This document shows, piece after piece, positions 11,772 through 21,816 of a stretch of 39,375 bases of DNA (position 1 is the first letter of the stretch; each line of letters begins with the position of its first letter). The notes under the pieces are model-generated. The model worked only from the letters and a program-made list of their open reading frames with translations. It searched no databases and had not been told where the DNA came from. The stretch covers positions 388,296 to 427,670 of the forward strand of contig BFEA01000341.1 in NCBI GenBank assembly GCA_003427395.1, given 5' to 3'. A program made the translations under genes and the position numbers. Origin of the DNA: Chara braunii (taxonomy: Eukaryota; Streptophyta; Charophyceae; Charales; Characeae).

Positions 11772-12737
11772 TAGGGTTACCTGACCGAACGTTCCGAGGC
11801 CCCCGGGCTGGCCCCCGAACGTTCGGCCGTTCGGGGTCCCGTTCGGGGGCCGAACACCTCCAGGTTCGGCCCCCGCCAATTTTTTTTTTGGGGCCTAAAA
11901 ATAAGTTTGTTTTTCTGATTTTTGTTTTGTGAGTTCTTTATGATGTAACCTACACGCCTGAAAATTTGGAAGTCATTCTGCTGAGCCAAAAAAACATTAA
12001 AAATCGTCAAAGATGGGGGTGTCAAAACGTGCTCGCCCACTCACTATTTTGTTTTTTTTTCACTTTTAACCTTTTGTTTTCACTTTATTTCGGGACCTAA
12101 AAAAAATATTATTTTTTGAAAAAACATTAATGAGTTATTGACTGTGTAAACTACATATCTGTAAATTTTTCAGGGCATTTGTCAATGCCAAAAAATAATT
12201 AAAAATCGGCAAAGATGGCGGTGTCGAAAAGGTGCTGGCACGCTTACTCTTTTTAATTATCTTTTTATGTTTTCTTCCAGGCTACCAGAGTGGCCCGAGG
12301 TCACTTGCCCGGCCAGGCAAAAAAAAAAAAAAAAAAAAATCTAAATTTGGTGAAGAATTTCGATGTGACCCTGAGGCAAAAGTTGTTCAGTTTATTTTTC
12401 GGCATAAATAGTTTTTTTTTTGATTTTTTGGATTTTTTTTTCTTTTGTTCTTTTTGCTGGGACCTTCCTTGGTCCTTGCACGGGCTGGCCACCCGGGACC
12501 CGGGCGGCACGGCTGGTAGCCTAGGTTTTCTTATTTTTATCATAGTGTTTATTTTATGTATTTGATTTTTAGTTCAAATTTGGTAAAGAATTTGGATGTA
12601 GTGAACAGACAAATGTTGTTTTTTTTTTTTTTTTTTTCTGCGTTCGGCCCAAATGGCCGAATGCCTTCCGAAGGGGTCCCGTACGTTCGGGCGTATGGGT
12701 TCAGGCATTCGGCCCGTCCCGAATGCCGGCAACCCTG
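11772..12737 (+). mobile_element. hAT-like non-autonomous DNA element (copy A)
   Basis: The left end begins TAGGGTTACC and the right end is the reverse complement of CAGGGTTGCC, a short terminal inverted repeat of the TAGGG/CAGGG kind known from hAT transposons. The flanking 8 bp, TCTGACGC (11,764-11,771) and CCTGACGC (12,738-12,745), agree at 7 of 8 positions, as expected for the 8-bp hAT target duplication. The GC-rich ends are full of CCGAAC/GTTCGG palindromes and the interior is AT-rich with no transposase. A second, inverted copy lies at 17,466-18,144. It carries a nested insertion at 12,277-12,524 and has inserted into the LINE, so it is younger than the LINE. Confidence 0.75.
12277..12524. 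mobile_element. Nested 248-bp insertion inside copy A, with inverted ends and 8-bp duplication
   Basis: The ends are CCAGGCTACCAG and, on the other strand, CTAGGCTACCAG (11 of 12 identical). The segment is flanked on both sides by GTTTTCTT (12,269-12,276 and 12,525-12,532). Copy B of the host element lacks this segment and reads straight through the equivalent place, so copy B supplies an empty site. An 8-bp duplication again suggests a hAT-like origin. Its left half resembles 12,764-12,930, just outside copy A. Confidence 0.7.
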
Positions 12738-12763
12738 CCTGACGCTTCATTTTACCTCAGAAA

Positions 12764-12930
12764 GCTACGCCACCAGAGCGGTTCGAGACCACTTGCCCGA
12801 CTATGCAAAAAAAAAAAGAAAAAAAGTTTTTTTTTATTATTTTAAATTTGACAACGAATTTCGATGTGACCTTGAGGCAAACGTTGTTCAATTTATTTTG
12901 CAAAATAACATAGTTTTTTTTTCTTCAGTC
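12764..12930 (+). repeat. Diverged relative of the nested element
   Basis: This stretch carries CCACCAGAGCGGTTCGAGA, CACTTGCCCG, a poly-A tract, GAATTTCGATGTGACC and TTGAGGCAAACGTTGTTCA, in the same order as 12,285-12,430. A shorter version of the last block also occurs near 12,565-12,610 and, inverted, at 17,590-17,660 in copy B. It appears to be a fragment of the same small repeat family. No ends could be defined. Confidence 0.55.
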
Positions 12931-13059
12931 CATATCGTTTTTTTTTTTAAACTTCGCTGAATTTTGCACCAAAATTATTGACAAAAACGATGAATATTTG
13001 ACTCATGGTTGACCATATCTCGTCAAACTAAAACAACTTCCTGATGAAGAAAGTGATTT

Positions 13060-13450
13060 CAAAAGTGGTACATTGAAACCGCACTTTCATTTTTTACCTC
13101 TTCAAAATGGCTCTGGTTCTATCCTCTTCTCTGTTTGCCATTTTATGATTTTCATGTCCCATTCACTTGCTGAGCGATCATGCCTATGGAGCAATTCAAC
13201 GATCAGTTGCAAGGTACGTATAGAAACCTCATAAAACTGAGGACACAAGGTTTCTAACAAAAGTTGTATGAGAGACCATTACCACAAGTAGAAACGAAGG
13301 AGGACTAAGTTTCCTCGATCCCAAGCAAAACAAATTGACACTGTTGGGTAAATGACCGATATAAGACATGTTTGAAAAAAAAATCATTGGAAAAACTTAT
13401 GTGAATGTCTGCTCAGCACGAATGAGAACCTAGAAAATCCATCAGACATC
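13060..13450 (+). pseudogene. LINE reverse transcriptase C-terminal remnant
   Basis: The segment from 13,293 reads NEGGLSFLDPKQNKLTLLGK, which matches the well-conserved GGL-F-DP-NKALLGKW block of the thumb/C-terminal part of plant-type LINE ORF2 proteins. Just upstream, KMALVLSSSLFAIL near 13,105 resembles the RL-L-SSVL-S-P-Y segment that precedes it. The strand and order agree with the endonuclease and fingers pieces on the other side of the hAT-like element, so I read them as one LINE. Stops and frameshifts are frequent. Confidence 0.6.
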
Positions 13451-14118
13451 CGATATTGTTTATTGCTCCCCTCTTTCTTTAGAAGGAGACCTAAGTCATT
13501 TGTCTGGTAGGAATGAAATGGAAAAAGAGGATGTGGAAAAATAATAATGACGATGGGTTGGGGCACAACAGGTGGCAGGAATGCACTCTAAGCTAACATT
13601 CATGGGTAACTTTAGTGCAGTCGGTGGTGGGTCCTCACTGTCATGATGAGTTTGTGGCATCACTGACGTCTTACTCAACATTCCCAGATGTTGCTTCGAG
13701 GGAAAAAAAACAACCTTAGTCGACCTTTGAGTTATGGTAGTTCGATGTTTTAAGCCACCATCCAACTTTATTTTCTGTCGCGACAAATAAGGGAAGCTAA
13801 TACGAGATGCAACCATTGTACCTAGGGTAAGTGTGATTGAGAGTCCAACAAAACGTCAAGGTACAAAGGAAGAGAATCCAAACCCACCTCTAAGAAGTTC
13901 GGATATCCCGTTTTCCGATGCAGATGAAATAATAAATTTTTCGTCACAGAAGGAATGCTCAATTTGTTGTTGGGGGCTTGGTCTGGTTGCTTATCACCGA
14001 CAAGCGTAGTACAATGAACATGAAAAAGAGAAGGAGAGTTATGGTCAGACAATCAAATAACTAGACACCTTCGAGAGACTGCCCCACATCCGAATAGCCC
14101 AGGGTAGGAATCCTGATT

Positions 14119-14651
14119 TCCAAGCGCTATGATGATAAAAATTTCCCTGAGACATTCAGATATGCTGAATGGGTGATGGAAGATGGGGCAAAAATCTTCA
14201 AAATTGACCCATGTTTAGACCTAAGGACGACATGGCTAAAGGAGTGTACAGTCACAATAATTTTTCAATGAGTAGCACGTGACTTAACCATGAAAGTTAG
14301 GAAAAATCTCATAACAACCTACGATAATTGTTGGTCCCTTCAACTATTATTTGATTACGCCAGGAAAAAAAAAAGAAGTCATCTTAATGGACTGAATGGG
14401 GTTTGGTATGTATCTAAGTCAAGGGTGGTCGAACAATGGCTTGTAGCGAAGGAGGACGACCATCAGAGCATATGAGGAGTCAAATATCGTATGATGTTCA
14501 AAACATGGATGGCATGGTTTGCGTTGGAGGAGCAGTGGTGTCTGGAAGATGAAACAAAATTATGGGTAATGGTCATTAGAGCTCGTCTTCGAGTGATGCT
14601 CCACATGAAGAACATGGTCGAGAGTCGAGACCTTGACGGGATGCACCATTA
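14119..14651 (+). pseudogene. Degenerate coding sequence of unknown family
   Basis: One frame stays open for about 177 codons apart from two TGA stops (14,269 and 14,473) before a TAA at 14,649. Its composition looks protein-like and is rich in Trp and basic residues (for example EWVMEDGAKIFKIDPCLDL, WSLQLLFDYARKKKRSHL, MFKTWMAWFALEEQWCLED). I recognise no domain. The general look, with spaced tryptophans and a basic middle, resembles ORF1 proteins of plant LINEs, so it may be the 5' part of a second LINE rather than the end of the first. It has no partner gene. Confidence 0.35.
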
Positions 14652-17465
14652 ATACACTTATGCTCGAACAGGGAAAAACCCAGTGTAAACTGATAAATGT
14701 AAAATTTAACTTCGTTTACGAAGGTGAACAACACTTTGTGGTGGAAGAACCACTCAAGTTTTCAAACGATGAAGTTGTCAAAATCAAGTTCGTCCCTTGC
14801 CTATTCGAGAAGCAACATGCAACCGATGCAGCAGGGGTTGTTCCACCACCTTACAAACATCCTACCCCTAAAAGCCAGCAACATTGCAACTCTGCTCTAA
14901 GCTCACATAATTGATTGAGCGATTAGTCTAGCCGAGGAACAGATAGGGATGGCAGTAGAGGAGAAATCAACTAATATCAAAAGGGGTAGAGAGACTACTT
15001 CCTAGTCAAGGATGGTAGATTGATGCGGATCTGAATTTCATTTTAACCCTAATTCAGGAAGAGCAAAATACCACCAACACACAACAAGAAAATATAATAA
15101 TCAAATAAACCACTAGAAAAGATGAAGGTGAGCAACAAACAAGTCAGAAGGGCAGTGACCTTAAACGAGATTAGCTATTTGAGACGACTTTATGAAATCG
15201 CTAAGGAATGACAACGTAGGTGATGTCCCCGTAAGAGATATTCCCCAATGAGTTGAGACAGTCGAGAGAGACGACTTATTACAAGCAAAATACTTCTTCC
15301 CACTAATTTATTCATTAAATAGTCAAATGTTTATGAATCAAGTTTGCTTAACAGTAACCAAAATATTATTATTCTAATCATGTTTTTTACCTAAGTTCCA
15401 TCTGAATCGTTTATAGTCAACTAAATTTGTAAAGTCTTTGTTGATAAGTTTTATTTTTGCTTATTTCCATATATGATTACGACAGGACTGTATGTTTATC
15501 TTCTAGTGGATTTCAATCATATTTACGATACCCAGATCCCTCCAAAGCTCTGAAGAGAAATGCATTCGGTATGTTTGAGGGTATTTTTATTGAATACATT
15601 AATATTACCAATAACTAATGTATTATCTCAAGTTGTAACATAACCGGAAATGTTGTTTCCTTTTTTACTGAACTCAACCCCAATTTTATCAAAACGTTTA
15701 ATTTTTTTTCCTCATACCTTGTTTTTTTTTAAAAATCTATTCGTGATAGGTTGTACTTAATATTATACAAACAACCAAGGATGATAAGCCCACCCTAACA
15801 TATATTCATTATTTCGGCATTGTGTTCATTTTGAACAGGAAGATTAAGAGTAGTTAATGGAGGCATAAAATGAATTTCATGATAAATGAAAACAACATTA
15901 TGTAAATATTAATATATGCAAAGTGGATAAATATTATGTGCATGCAAGAACTAAAATTATTAGAGGATATAACTTTATTCATATGAGCAGGGTATTGGGC
16001 GAGGGGACGAGGACCGTTTTGGGGGGGGTGTCGAAGCATTAAAAAAAATAAAAATTGACAAAAACGAAATAGAAAATAATGAAAAAGAAGGTGAAAATGA
16101 AGAAGAAGAAAGGAAGAAGAAGAAAAAGATGAACGTAAGAAAAAAGAAAAAAAAGGTGAGGGGCGGGGGGGGGGTTCGATGATTAAGTTAAGAGATCATT
16201 GCTCTGTTAAAAAAAATAAGAAGAGGAGAGGAGGAACAAGAAGAACAGGGGATGAAGAAGAAGAAGAAAAATAGCTCAAGATGAAAAAGATGATTGGAAA
16301 AAAAATAAAATAAAAAAAATAATAATAATAAAGAAGAAGGCACGAGGTGGAGAGTGGCAATGGAGGGTATGAATTTGACAGAGTACAATAATGTAAGTCA
16401 TTTGTTACGAAGAAGAAGAAGTAAAAGAGAAAGAAAAAGAAAAGAAAAAAAAAAAGAGAAAGAAAAAAAAAGAAGAAGAGAAGGACAAAGACAAAAAAAA
16501 ACTATCTCTTTCTCTCTTTTTGTGTTTCTCTTTTGTTTCCTCTCTCTCCCTCTCTCCCTCTCCCTCTCTCCATGTCTCACAAAACACGAAGGAAAAAAAA
16601 GAAGATGAAAACGACGCGCAAACTTGCTATCATTATGACAATAGCGGGTTTTTAGGCGGTTTGGGGGCGTCGATGTAGCACATGGGACACACCCAGAGGT
16701 CAACTCAAATGTGCGAGGTGGACGGCCCGAGTGAGAGTGAAGGGGGATTGTGAGGTCGTGGTCTCTAGCAGGAGGACTTGGTATGGTGTAACCAGACGGT
16801 TGATCTTGGCCACGTATTTAACAAGACTACCCGCCAAGATCGGTCGTGCCGTTTCAACAAAAAACGGGGTCTACTTGGCCAAGCTTTGAAATTTGGAGTG
16901 GTGGTGGCCTCCACGAGCCAGTAGGAGACCGATCAACTAATAAAACCCCGCCGCCAAATTGGGTTGCGGTGGACCAGGAGTCCTCTGAACTGGTACGGCC
17001 GAGAGTCTCGTTGTTGGGGGAGGGCCTCTGAGGCATCCGTTGATCATCTTTGATCTTAACTATAAAAGCTACAAAAATTATGAAGATTCGGAAATGGTAA
17101 AGGTACTCAAAGTTAATGACACCACTTTCGAAAAAAAAAAATTGGGGGAAAAGGAAAAATTCTAAGTTTTTAACATCTTCACAATTTTTAAATTTCAACA
17201 TTTTTTGTTTCCATATGCATTCGGATACTTGGGAGGACCTTCAAAAATTTCAACATTTTCAATACTTTAAATTTTCATAATCTTCAATTCTCATTTATTA
17301 ACACACCGAAGATAATTCAAAATATCAGGCACCTTCACGACTTTGAGATTTTCAGAATATTCAAAAAAAATCTTGAGAGTTCACTTCTGTCAAAATTTGT
17401 ACTAAATCAAATATATTCGTTAGATTTTTTTTTTTTAAATTTCAACCATTAACTATCCTGATAAC
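14652..17465. other. Non-coding, low-complexity and AT-rich sequence
   Basis: An open frame at 14,633-14,914 (93 codons) overlaps the end of the degenerate coding sequence in another frame and shows no known motif; it may be its frameshifted continuation. Beyond it, 15.0-16.05 kb is AT-rich without signals. 16.67-17.05 kb is GC-richer with a short unassigned open frame. 17.05-17.46 kb is AT-rich again, up to the second hAT-like copy. Confidence 0.5.
16080..16620. repeat. Purine-rich (GAA/GAAA) low-complexity tract
   Basis: Long runs of GAA, AAG and AAAG, turning to CTCTC near 16,505-16,570. They produce Lys/Arg-rich frames on one strand and Ser/Phe-rich frames on the other, which are not genes. 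Confidence 0.9.
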
Positions 17466-18144
17466 TAGGTGTGTCGGCGTTCGGGACGGGCCGAACGCCC
17501 GAACGTACGGGACCCCTTCGGAAGGCGTTCGGCCGTTCGGGCCGAACGCGGAAAAAAAAAAAAAAAAAAAAAAAATTCGAAAAAAACTATATTATGGAGA
17601 CAAATAAACTAAATAACATTTGTCCGGGCACTGTATCCAAATTCTTTTCCAAATTGGAATTAAAAATCAAATACAGAAAATAAACTCTATGATAAAAATA
17701 AAAAAAAATAAAACGAGAATTAAAATGAGTGAGTGTGCCAGCACCTTCTAGACACCGCCATGTTTGTCGATTTTTAATTTTTTTTTGGCATTGACAAATG
17801 CCCTGAAAATTTGCAGATATATAGCTTAAATGATCAATAACTCATTAAAAGTTTTTCAAAAAAATAATAAAATGTTTAAGGCCCCGAAATAAAGTGAAAA
17901 TAAAAAGTTAAAAGTGAAAAAAACAAAATAGTGAGTGAGCGAGCACGTTTTGACACCCCTATCTTTGACGATTTTTAATGTTTTTTTGGTTTTGCAGAAC
18001 GACTTCAAAATTTGTAGGCGTGTAGGTTACATCACAGAAAACTGACAAAAAAACATTCAAAAAAAAAAACTTATTTTTAGGCCCCGAAATAGTTTTTGGT
18101 GGGGGCCGAACCTGGAGCTGTTCGACCCTCGAACGGGACCCCGA
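17466..18144 (-). mobile_element. hAT-like non-autonomous element (copy B), inverted and truncated
   Basis: Read on the minus strand, this matches copy A block by block: the GGCCTAAAAATAAG block, the GATGTAACCTACACGCCT block, the AAATCGTCAAAGAT block, the CAGGGCATTTGTCAATGCC block and the GC-rich end. The plus-strand left end begins TAGGTGTGTCGG, equivalent to CAGGGTTGCCGG in copy A. The other end stops at CCCCGA and lacks about 59 bp present at 11,772-11,830. The nested insertion of copy A is absent. I could not find a clean target duplication, which fits truncation. The opposite orientation to copy A makes a long inverted repeat across 11.8-18.1 kb. Confidence 0.75.
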
Positions 18145-19619
18145 CTATTCATAATTTGGTTTAGAAAGAAATTTTGAGATCTATTTTTGTAGAGGAAATA
18201 ATGCCCTAAATTCTGCTAAATCAAAAGAGCCACCCTATTTTCTGGGTAAATATAAAGTTTGTCGGTCTAGCTTGAATTTTGTTCGAGTATAACTCAGGAA
18301 AGCCATTTTTCTAAGTTCTCCTGAAACTTGTACAACATCGAGGGAGTTCGTTAGATATTGAGATTCATTCCGAATCTGAAAAAACTCTTGTTCCCTTGAG
18401 TTAGCTAAAATTATGGGAGTTTTCCCTCTAAGGGAGATGCTATCAAAATCTTGATTGTACTCTCGTATAAACTAAAGGAAAGTAGTGAGACATATTAAGG
18501 AATGAAGTCAGATTATGAAACAAGAAACTCCTCGTTGAACTTCGACACCTGTACAGTGACGTAGGTCCTCTCTTTATTCGATCGTGCAAGGTATTTATAC
18601 ATGTTAATTAAGAACCTACATTATTGTTATCTTTTTATAATAGATTGGTTTGTGACTCAACCCTTTACAACCTTAATGGTCAAGCTAAAAATCGAACTCT
18701 ATAGGCAGAAGACATTTCTTGAAGTTTCTGCATGATGTTTTCTTTAAATGGTCTGACTGAAAGGGCGCTGGAATAAGGAGAGTTCGAGAAGTGCTAAGCT
18801 AAAAGTGGTTTGGAGGTGTATGTGGACTGAAAAAAAGAATATAAGTGGTTAACCCCATTAGTGAATGACATTTATGTCTGAACGTGTTTGCAAGTTTGTG
18901 TTGACAGCATTAACTATATTATTGGAATTGGATGAACATATGTAATAGGCTATTGGACCATTTACACTCATGTAAGTGAGAGCAACAATTATACCTACTA
19001 CATACATGTATCTATGTCAATATCTTATCTATGGCGGATACTTATAATCTGGATATTGATGATAAACGGTACTTGGATTGTCCATAAGCTAGTAAGTTTA
19101 ATCCTCAACAAAGCCAGGGGATCTCTCACTGTTGGTTCTACATCGAAGTAAGGTTTGGGAGATATGATATTATCCTTGTTTGGATGCGACATTTTTTATT
19201 GTTGAAGTAAAACACGAAAGTACTTCGCATAGTGACGACCTGATTTTCTAACCTTCGTGGGAGATCGGTGACCCCGAAGCCAATGCATTCACGGATCATT
19301 CTTAGGCATTCTACCGCTCGTACACCCAGGCTACACCTAACGAGAAAATGCCATCGGGTGGTATACCTCTACAATTACAAGCAAAAACCTTCTTATGTTG
19401 GTCAGTAACTCGGTAGGGATATGCCTACCTAAAGGTGGTTACTCCTCCTTCGATAGAGGTAGGTCGTACCTTGCGACACCCTATCCTTTTGTAAGGTCCT
19501 TGTGAGAGGTATAATTTACGCACTCGATCAGAGTGGTATGTTGTTGTTCAAGTTAGTTGTCGTGTGGAACACCGTCTGGAGGGTCCCTTATATGAGGTAT
19601 ACGACAAAAGCGCTTGACA
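18145..19619. other. Intergenic sequence, no gene recognised
   Basis: No open frame of useful length and no mobile-element signature were found. Composition is mixed and mostly AT-rich, with a GC-richer patch at about 19.25-19.6 kb. Confidence 0.55.
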
Positions 19620-19756
19620 ATGTACACATACACACACACATATACACACACATATATACACACACACACATATATTCACACACACACATACACATACACA
19701 CACACACACACACTCACAAACGAATAATTCAATCGATCATTCATTTATCAGAGAAT

Positions 19757-19807
<51 letters not shown>

Positions 19808-19855
19808 CGTACTCGTATGTTAACTGTGTGTGTGAGTGTGTATGTACACGCACGA

Positions 19856-19915
<60 letters not shown>

Positions 19916-19968
19916 ATGCGTACGTATATGTGGTTCTTGTGTTTGCGCATGTATACAGATACAATCAT

Positions 19969-20021
<53 letters not shown>

Positions 20022-20036
20022 TACATACACGCACAC
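19620..20036. repeat. CA / TG / TG / CA dinucleotide arrays
   Basis: Four long dinucleotide arrays lie in a row: CA with TA interruptions (about 19,624-19,716), TG (19,758-19,804), TG (19,858-19,914) and CA (19,970-20,017). CA and TG arrays are reverse complements, so outer and inner arrays can pair. The long open frames here (Cys-Val and His-Thr repeats) are microsatellite artefacts. Confidence 0.95.
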
Positions 20037-20059
20037 GGAGGTCACACTTTTTTTTTTTT

Positions 20060-20235
20060 AATAATCAATCAATCTATCAATCAAGCAATGAATCCACCAA
20101 TCAATCCACCAATCAATTAATTAATTAATTTTTTTTTTTCCTTCAATTTTTATTTTTTTAAGAACAAAAAATAATAACATAAAACATCTATCTATCTATC
20201 TATCTAGTATCTATATATATGTATATATATATATT
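20060..20235. repeat. Tetranucleotide repeats (ATCA-type, TTAA, TATC) and an AT tract
   Basis: An irregular AATC/CACC stretch at 20,060-20,116 is followed by ATTA repeats, a T run, a TATC repeat (about 20,189-20,207) and alternating TA to 20,235. No gene. Confidence 0.9.
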
Positions 20236-20239
20236 GCTT

Positions 20240-20883
20240 TTTGTTAACCCACTACTTACCCCGACGTCAAAAACCTTGGGGGACCGGTAGCGCCGTTTCA
20301 CGAGAGGTAGCGGTAGCATAGAGTGGAAAACTGGGCGAATGGCAAAAATAAAATTTACATCAAAAAATTAAAAATGAGCTGAATCGGTGCGACAATTATT
20401 TTATAGTTAAAATGATATTTTTTTATTTTTTTTGATATTCTTCCTTGAAAGATCACCACATAGTGTATGGACACTCAAATTTTCAGAAAGTTTGAAGAAT
20501 GTTTATGAGCACAAAAAATCGCTAAACTTGCGGCTTTCAAATGACGGGATTGGACCCGCTGGTGACGAATGGTAACCGCCTCTCCATAAAACACGACCCT
20601 AACTCACATAGCCGATGGTTTTCAGTTGTCGGGGGAGTGGTAGTTTAATAAAAATAATAGTCAAAATCGAAAAAAAAACAGGGGTTATAGGGTTAAAAAA
20701 CAACTACTACTTTTTTTTTTTTTTTCTAATTTTCGACCCACAAACAAATTCCCCAAGGTCGTGGTCGGAGCCTGACTGACCGTGGTCAGCAGCCGGTTGC
20801 AATCTCATCGGTTGATCTCTGGGACACCCCTGATCACGATAGGGGGTAAAATATAGCTTCAAGATGGATCCATAGATGTGCAT
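20240..20883. other. Intergenic sequence with a 24-bp copy of the 24.7-kb junction sequence
   Basis: No gene is seen. Bases 20,550-20,573 are identical, in the same orientation, to 24,703-24,726, the place where the two converging LTR-element halves meet. The flanking bases differ on both sides of each copy. Confidence 0.6.
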
Positions 20884-21107
20884 GGTTCCTTGGATTAATC
20901 CCACCATCGACTTTAAATGTGAGTAAGATTTACAACACATATATGTCTGACTTCTTATGGGCAAACACTACCTTTTCACGACCATGTTTGTAGCGGTTTC
21001 CTTGGATTAATCCCACCATCGACTTTAAATGTGAGTAAGATTTAAAACACATATATGTCTGACCTTCTGTGGGCAAACACTACCTTTTCATGACCATGTT
21101 TGTAGCG
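20884..21107 (+). repeat. Two tandem copies of a 112-bp unit
   Basis: The unit runs from GGTTCCTTGGATTAATCCC through GACTTTAAATGTGAGTAAG and ACCTTTTCA(C/T)GACCATG to TTTGTAGCGG. The second copy starts 112 bp after the first and differs at only a few positions, so the duplication is recent. It lies just upstream of, or inside, the LTR-like stretch before the 21.4-kb primer binding site. Confidence 0.9.
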
Positions 21108-21396
21108 GACCGCTGGTTGGCCTGTGAGACCAGCCTCTTGGCCTGTTCCCACAAACCTGTATTGTATTCGGGGTAGTGCAGTCCAGGTCCGTACCTCTGT
21201 CGGTACCAGCCAGTCCAGTCCAGTCCAGTCAGTCCGTTGGGGTATACCCTAGCCAGAGCTTGTATTTCGGATCATTCTGCATTCGCACAATTTTGGAGTC
21301 TCGCGTGGGAGCTGCATTGTGCCATCTTGCTCCACTCTCATCCTCCATCTCCATCTCTATCCCAAGCGGAGCACCACACCTGGTGGGTCCGCCACA
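21108..21396 (+). repeat. Probable end of a 5' LTR (plus-strand element)
   Basis: The stretch immediately before a tRNA primer binding site should be LTR. It ends in CACA one base before the TGG of the site, consistent with a TG...CA repeat. It contains a (CAGTC)n pentanucleotide run near 21,211-21,233. The left boundary cannot be fixed because no second LTR copy is in the window, and the 112-bp tandem repeats may belong to it. Confidence 0.45.
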
Positions 21397-21397
21397 C

Positions 21398-21409
21398 TGG
21401 TATCAGAGC
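21398..21409 (+). promoter_or_regulatory. Primer binding site, initiator-methionine tRNA
   Basis: TGGTATCAGAGC is the classic sequence complementary to the 3' end of the initiator Met tRNA, used to prime minus-strand synthesis by many plant and algal LTR retrotransposons. It sits one base after a CA end, and a gag reading frame follows on the same strand. Confidence 0.85.
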
Positions 21410-21816
21410 GGGAACGTTCCCCGCACCCATCCACCACACCGCACAACACGGAAAACAGCCAATACCCGACACCGTTTTTTTTGGCTGTTTTTCGGCCCTT
21501 CGCAGTGGAAAACAGCGGGAACGCGTGGCGGCACGTGGCCAAAAAAGAAGCTGCTGTCACGACTCGTGCGAGCAAACGCCAAGACGAAGGCCGCCGCACG
21601 CGCACGCGCCATGTGCCCCGCTGCCCTACCCCGCCCCGCTCCTGGATTTATTTATCAAGATCCGGGATGCATGCTGCTGCCAGGGTTTGAACCTGGGCAG
21701 CTGTGTAAGGCTTCAACACCTTTATAACACACTGACTACAGTGTGTGCATGGCTTTGTAAGGCGGTTCGCTGGTGTTGAAGACGTGTTGTGTCAGCTATT
21801 TACCTCCCCCCCCCCC
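21410..21816 (+). other. Leader region between primer binding site and gap
   Basis: GC-rich sequence with overlapping open frames in several registers but no motif. A poly-C run (21,806-21,816) borders the assembly gap. A tRNA-like T-arm on the minus strand near 21,680-21,700 lacks a matching cloverleaf and was rejected. Confidence 0.5.

Larger units (their letters stand above)
6590..14651 (+). mobile_element. Decayed LINE (non-LTR retrotransposon) with two later insertions
   Basis: Plus-strand pieces in correct LINE order can be read by following frame changes: an ORF1-like region (about 6.9-8.6 kb), an apurinic/apyrimidinic endonuclease domain (9.3-9.9 kb), a linker (10.0-10.28 kb), the start of the reverse transcriptase (10.95-11.6 kb) and the reverse transcriptase C-terminus (13.1-13.45 kb). 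The coding line is broken by an AT-rich insertion at 10,258-10,780 and a hAT-like element at 11,772-12,737. Part of the reverse transcriptase (including the YxDD box) is missing, so there is also a deletion. Stops and frameshifts throughout mark it as long dead. Both ends are uncertain: no poly-A tail or target duplication was found, and the 13.45-14.65 kb part may belong to something else. Confidence 0.75.

Noticed and set aside
13496-14052. Minus-strand frames of 76-106 codons
   Set aside because: No motif, and they lie opposite the decayed plus-strand LINE.
11772-18144. A single 6.4-kb transposon with copies A and B as its long terminal inverted repeats
   Set aside because: Copy A alone has its own terminal repeats and target duplication, LINE sequence continues directly after it, and copy B is truncated; two separate insertions explain this better.
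19502-20128. 208-codon open frame rich in His-Thr and Cys-Val
   Set aside because: It is translation of dinucleotide arrays; the same region is open in several frames on both strands.
21672-21770. Possible tRNA on the minus strand (T-arm CCAGGTTCAAACCCTGG)
   Set aside because: The T-arm and B-box are good, but no A-box, acceptor pairing or 7-base anticodon loop could be fitted, so a whole tRNA is not supported. A decayed tRNA-derived repeat remains possible.
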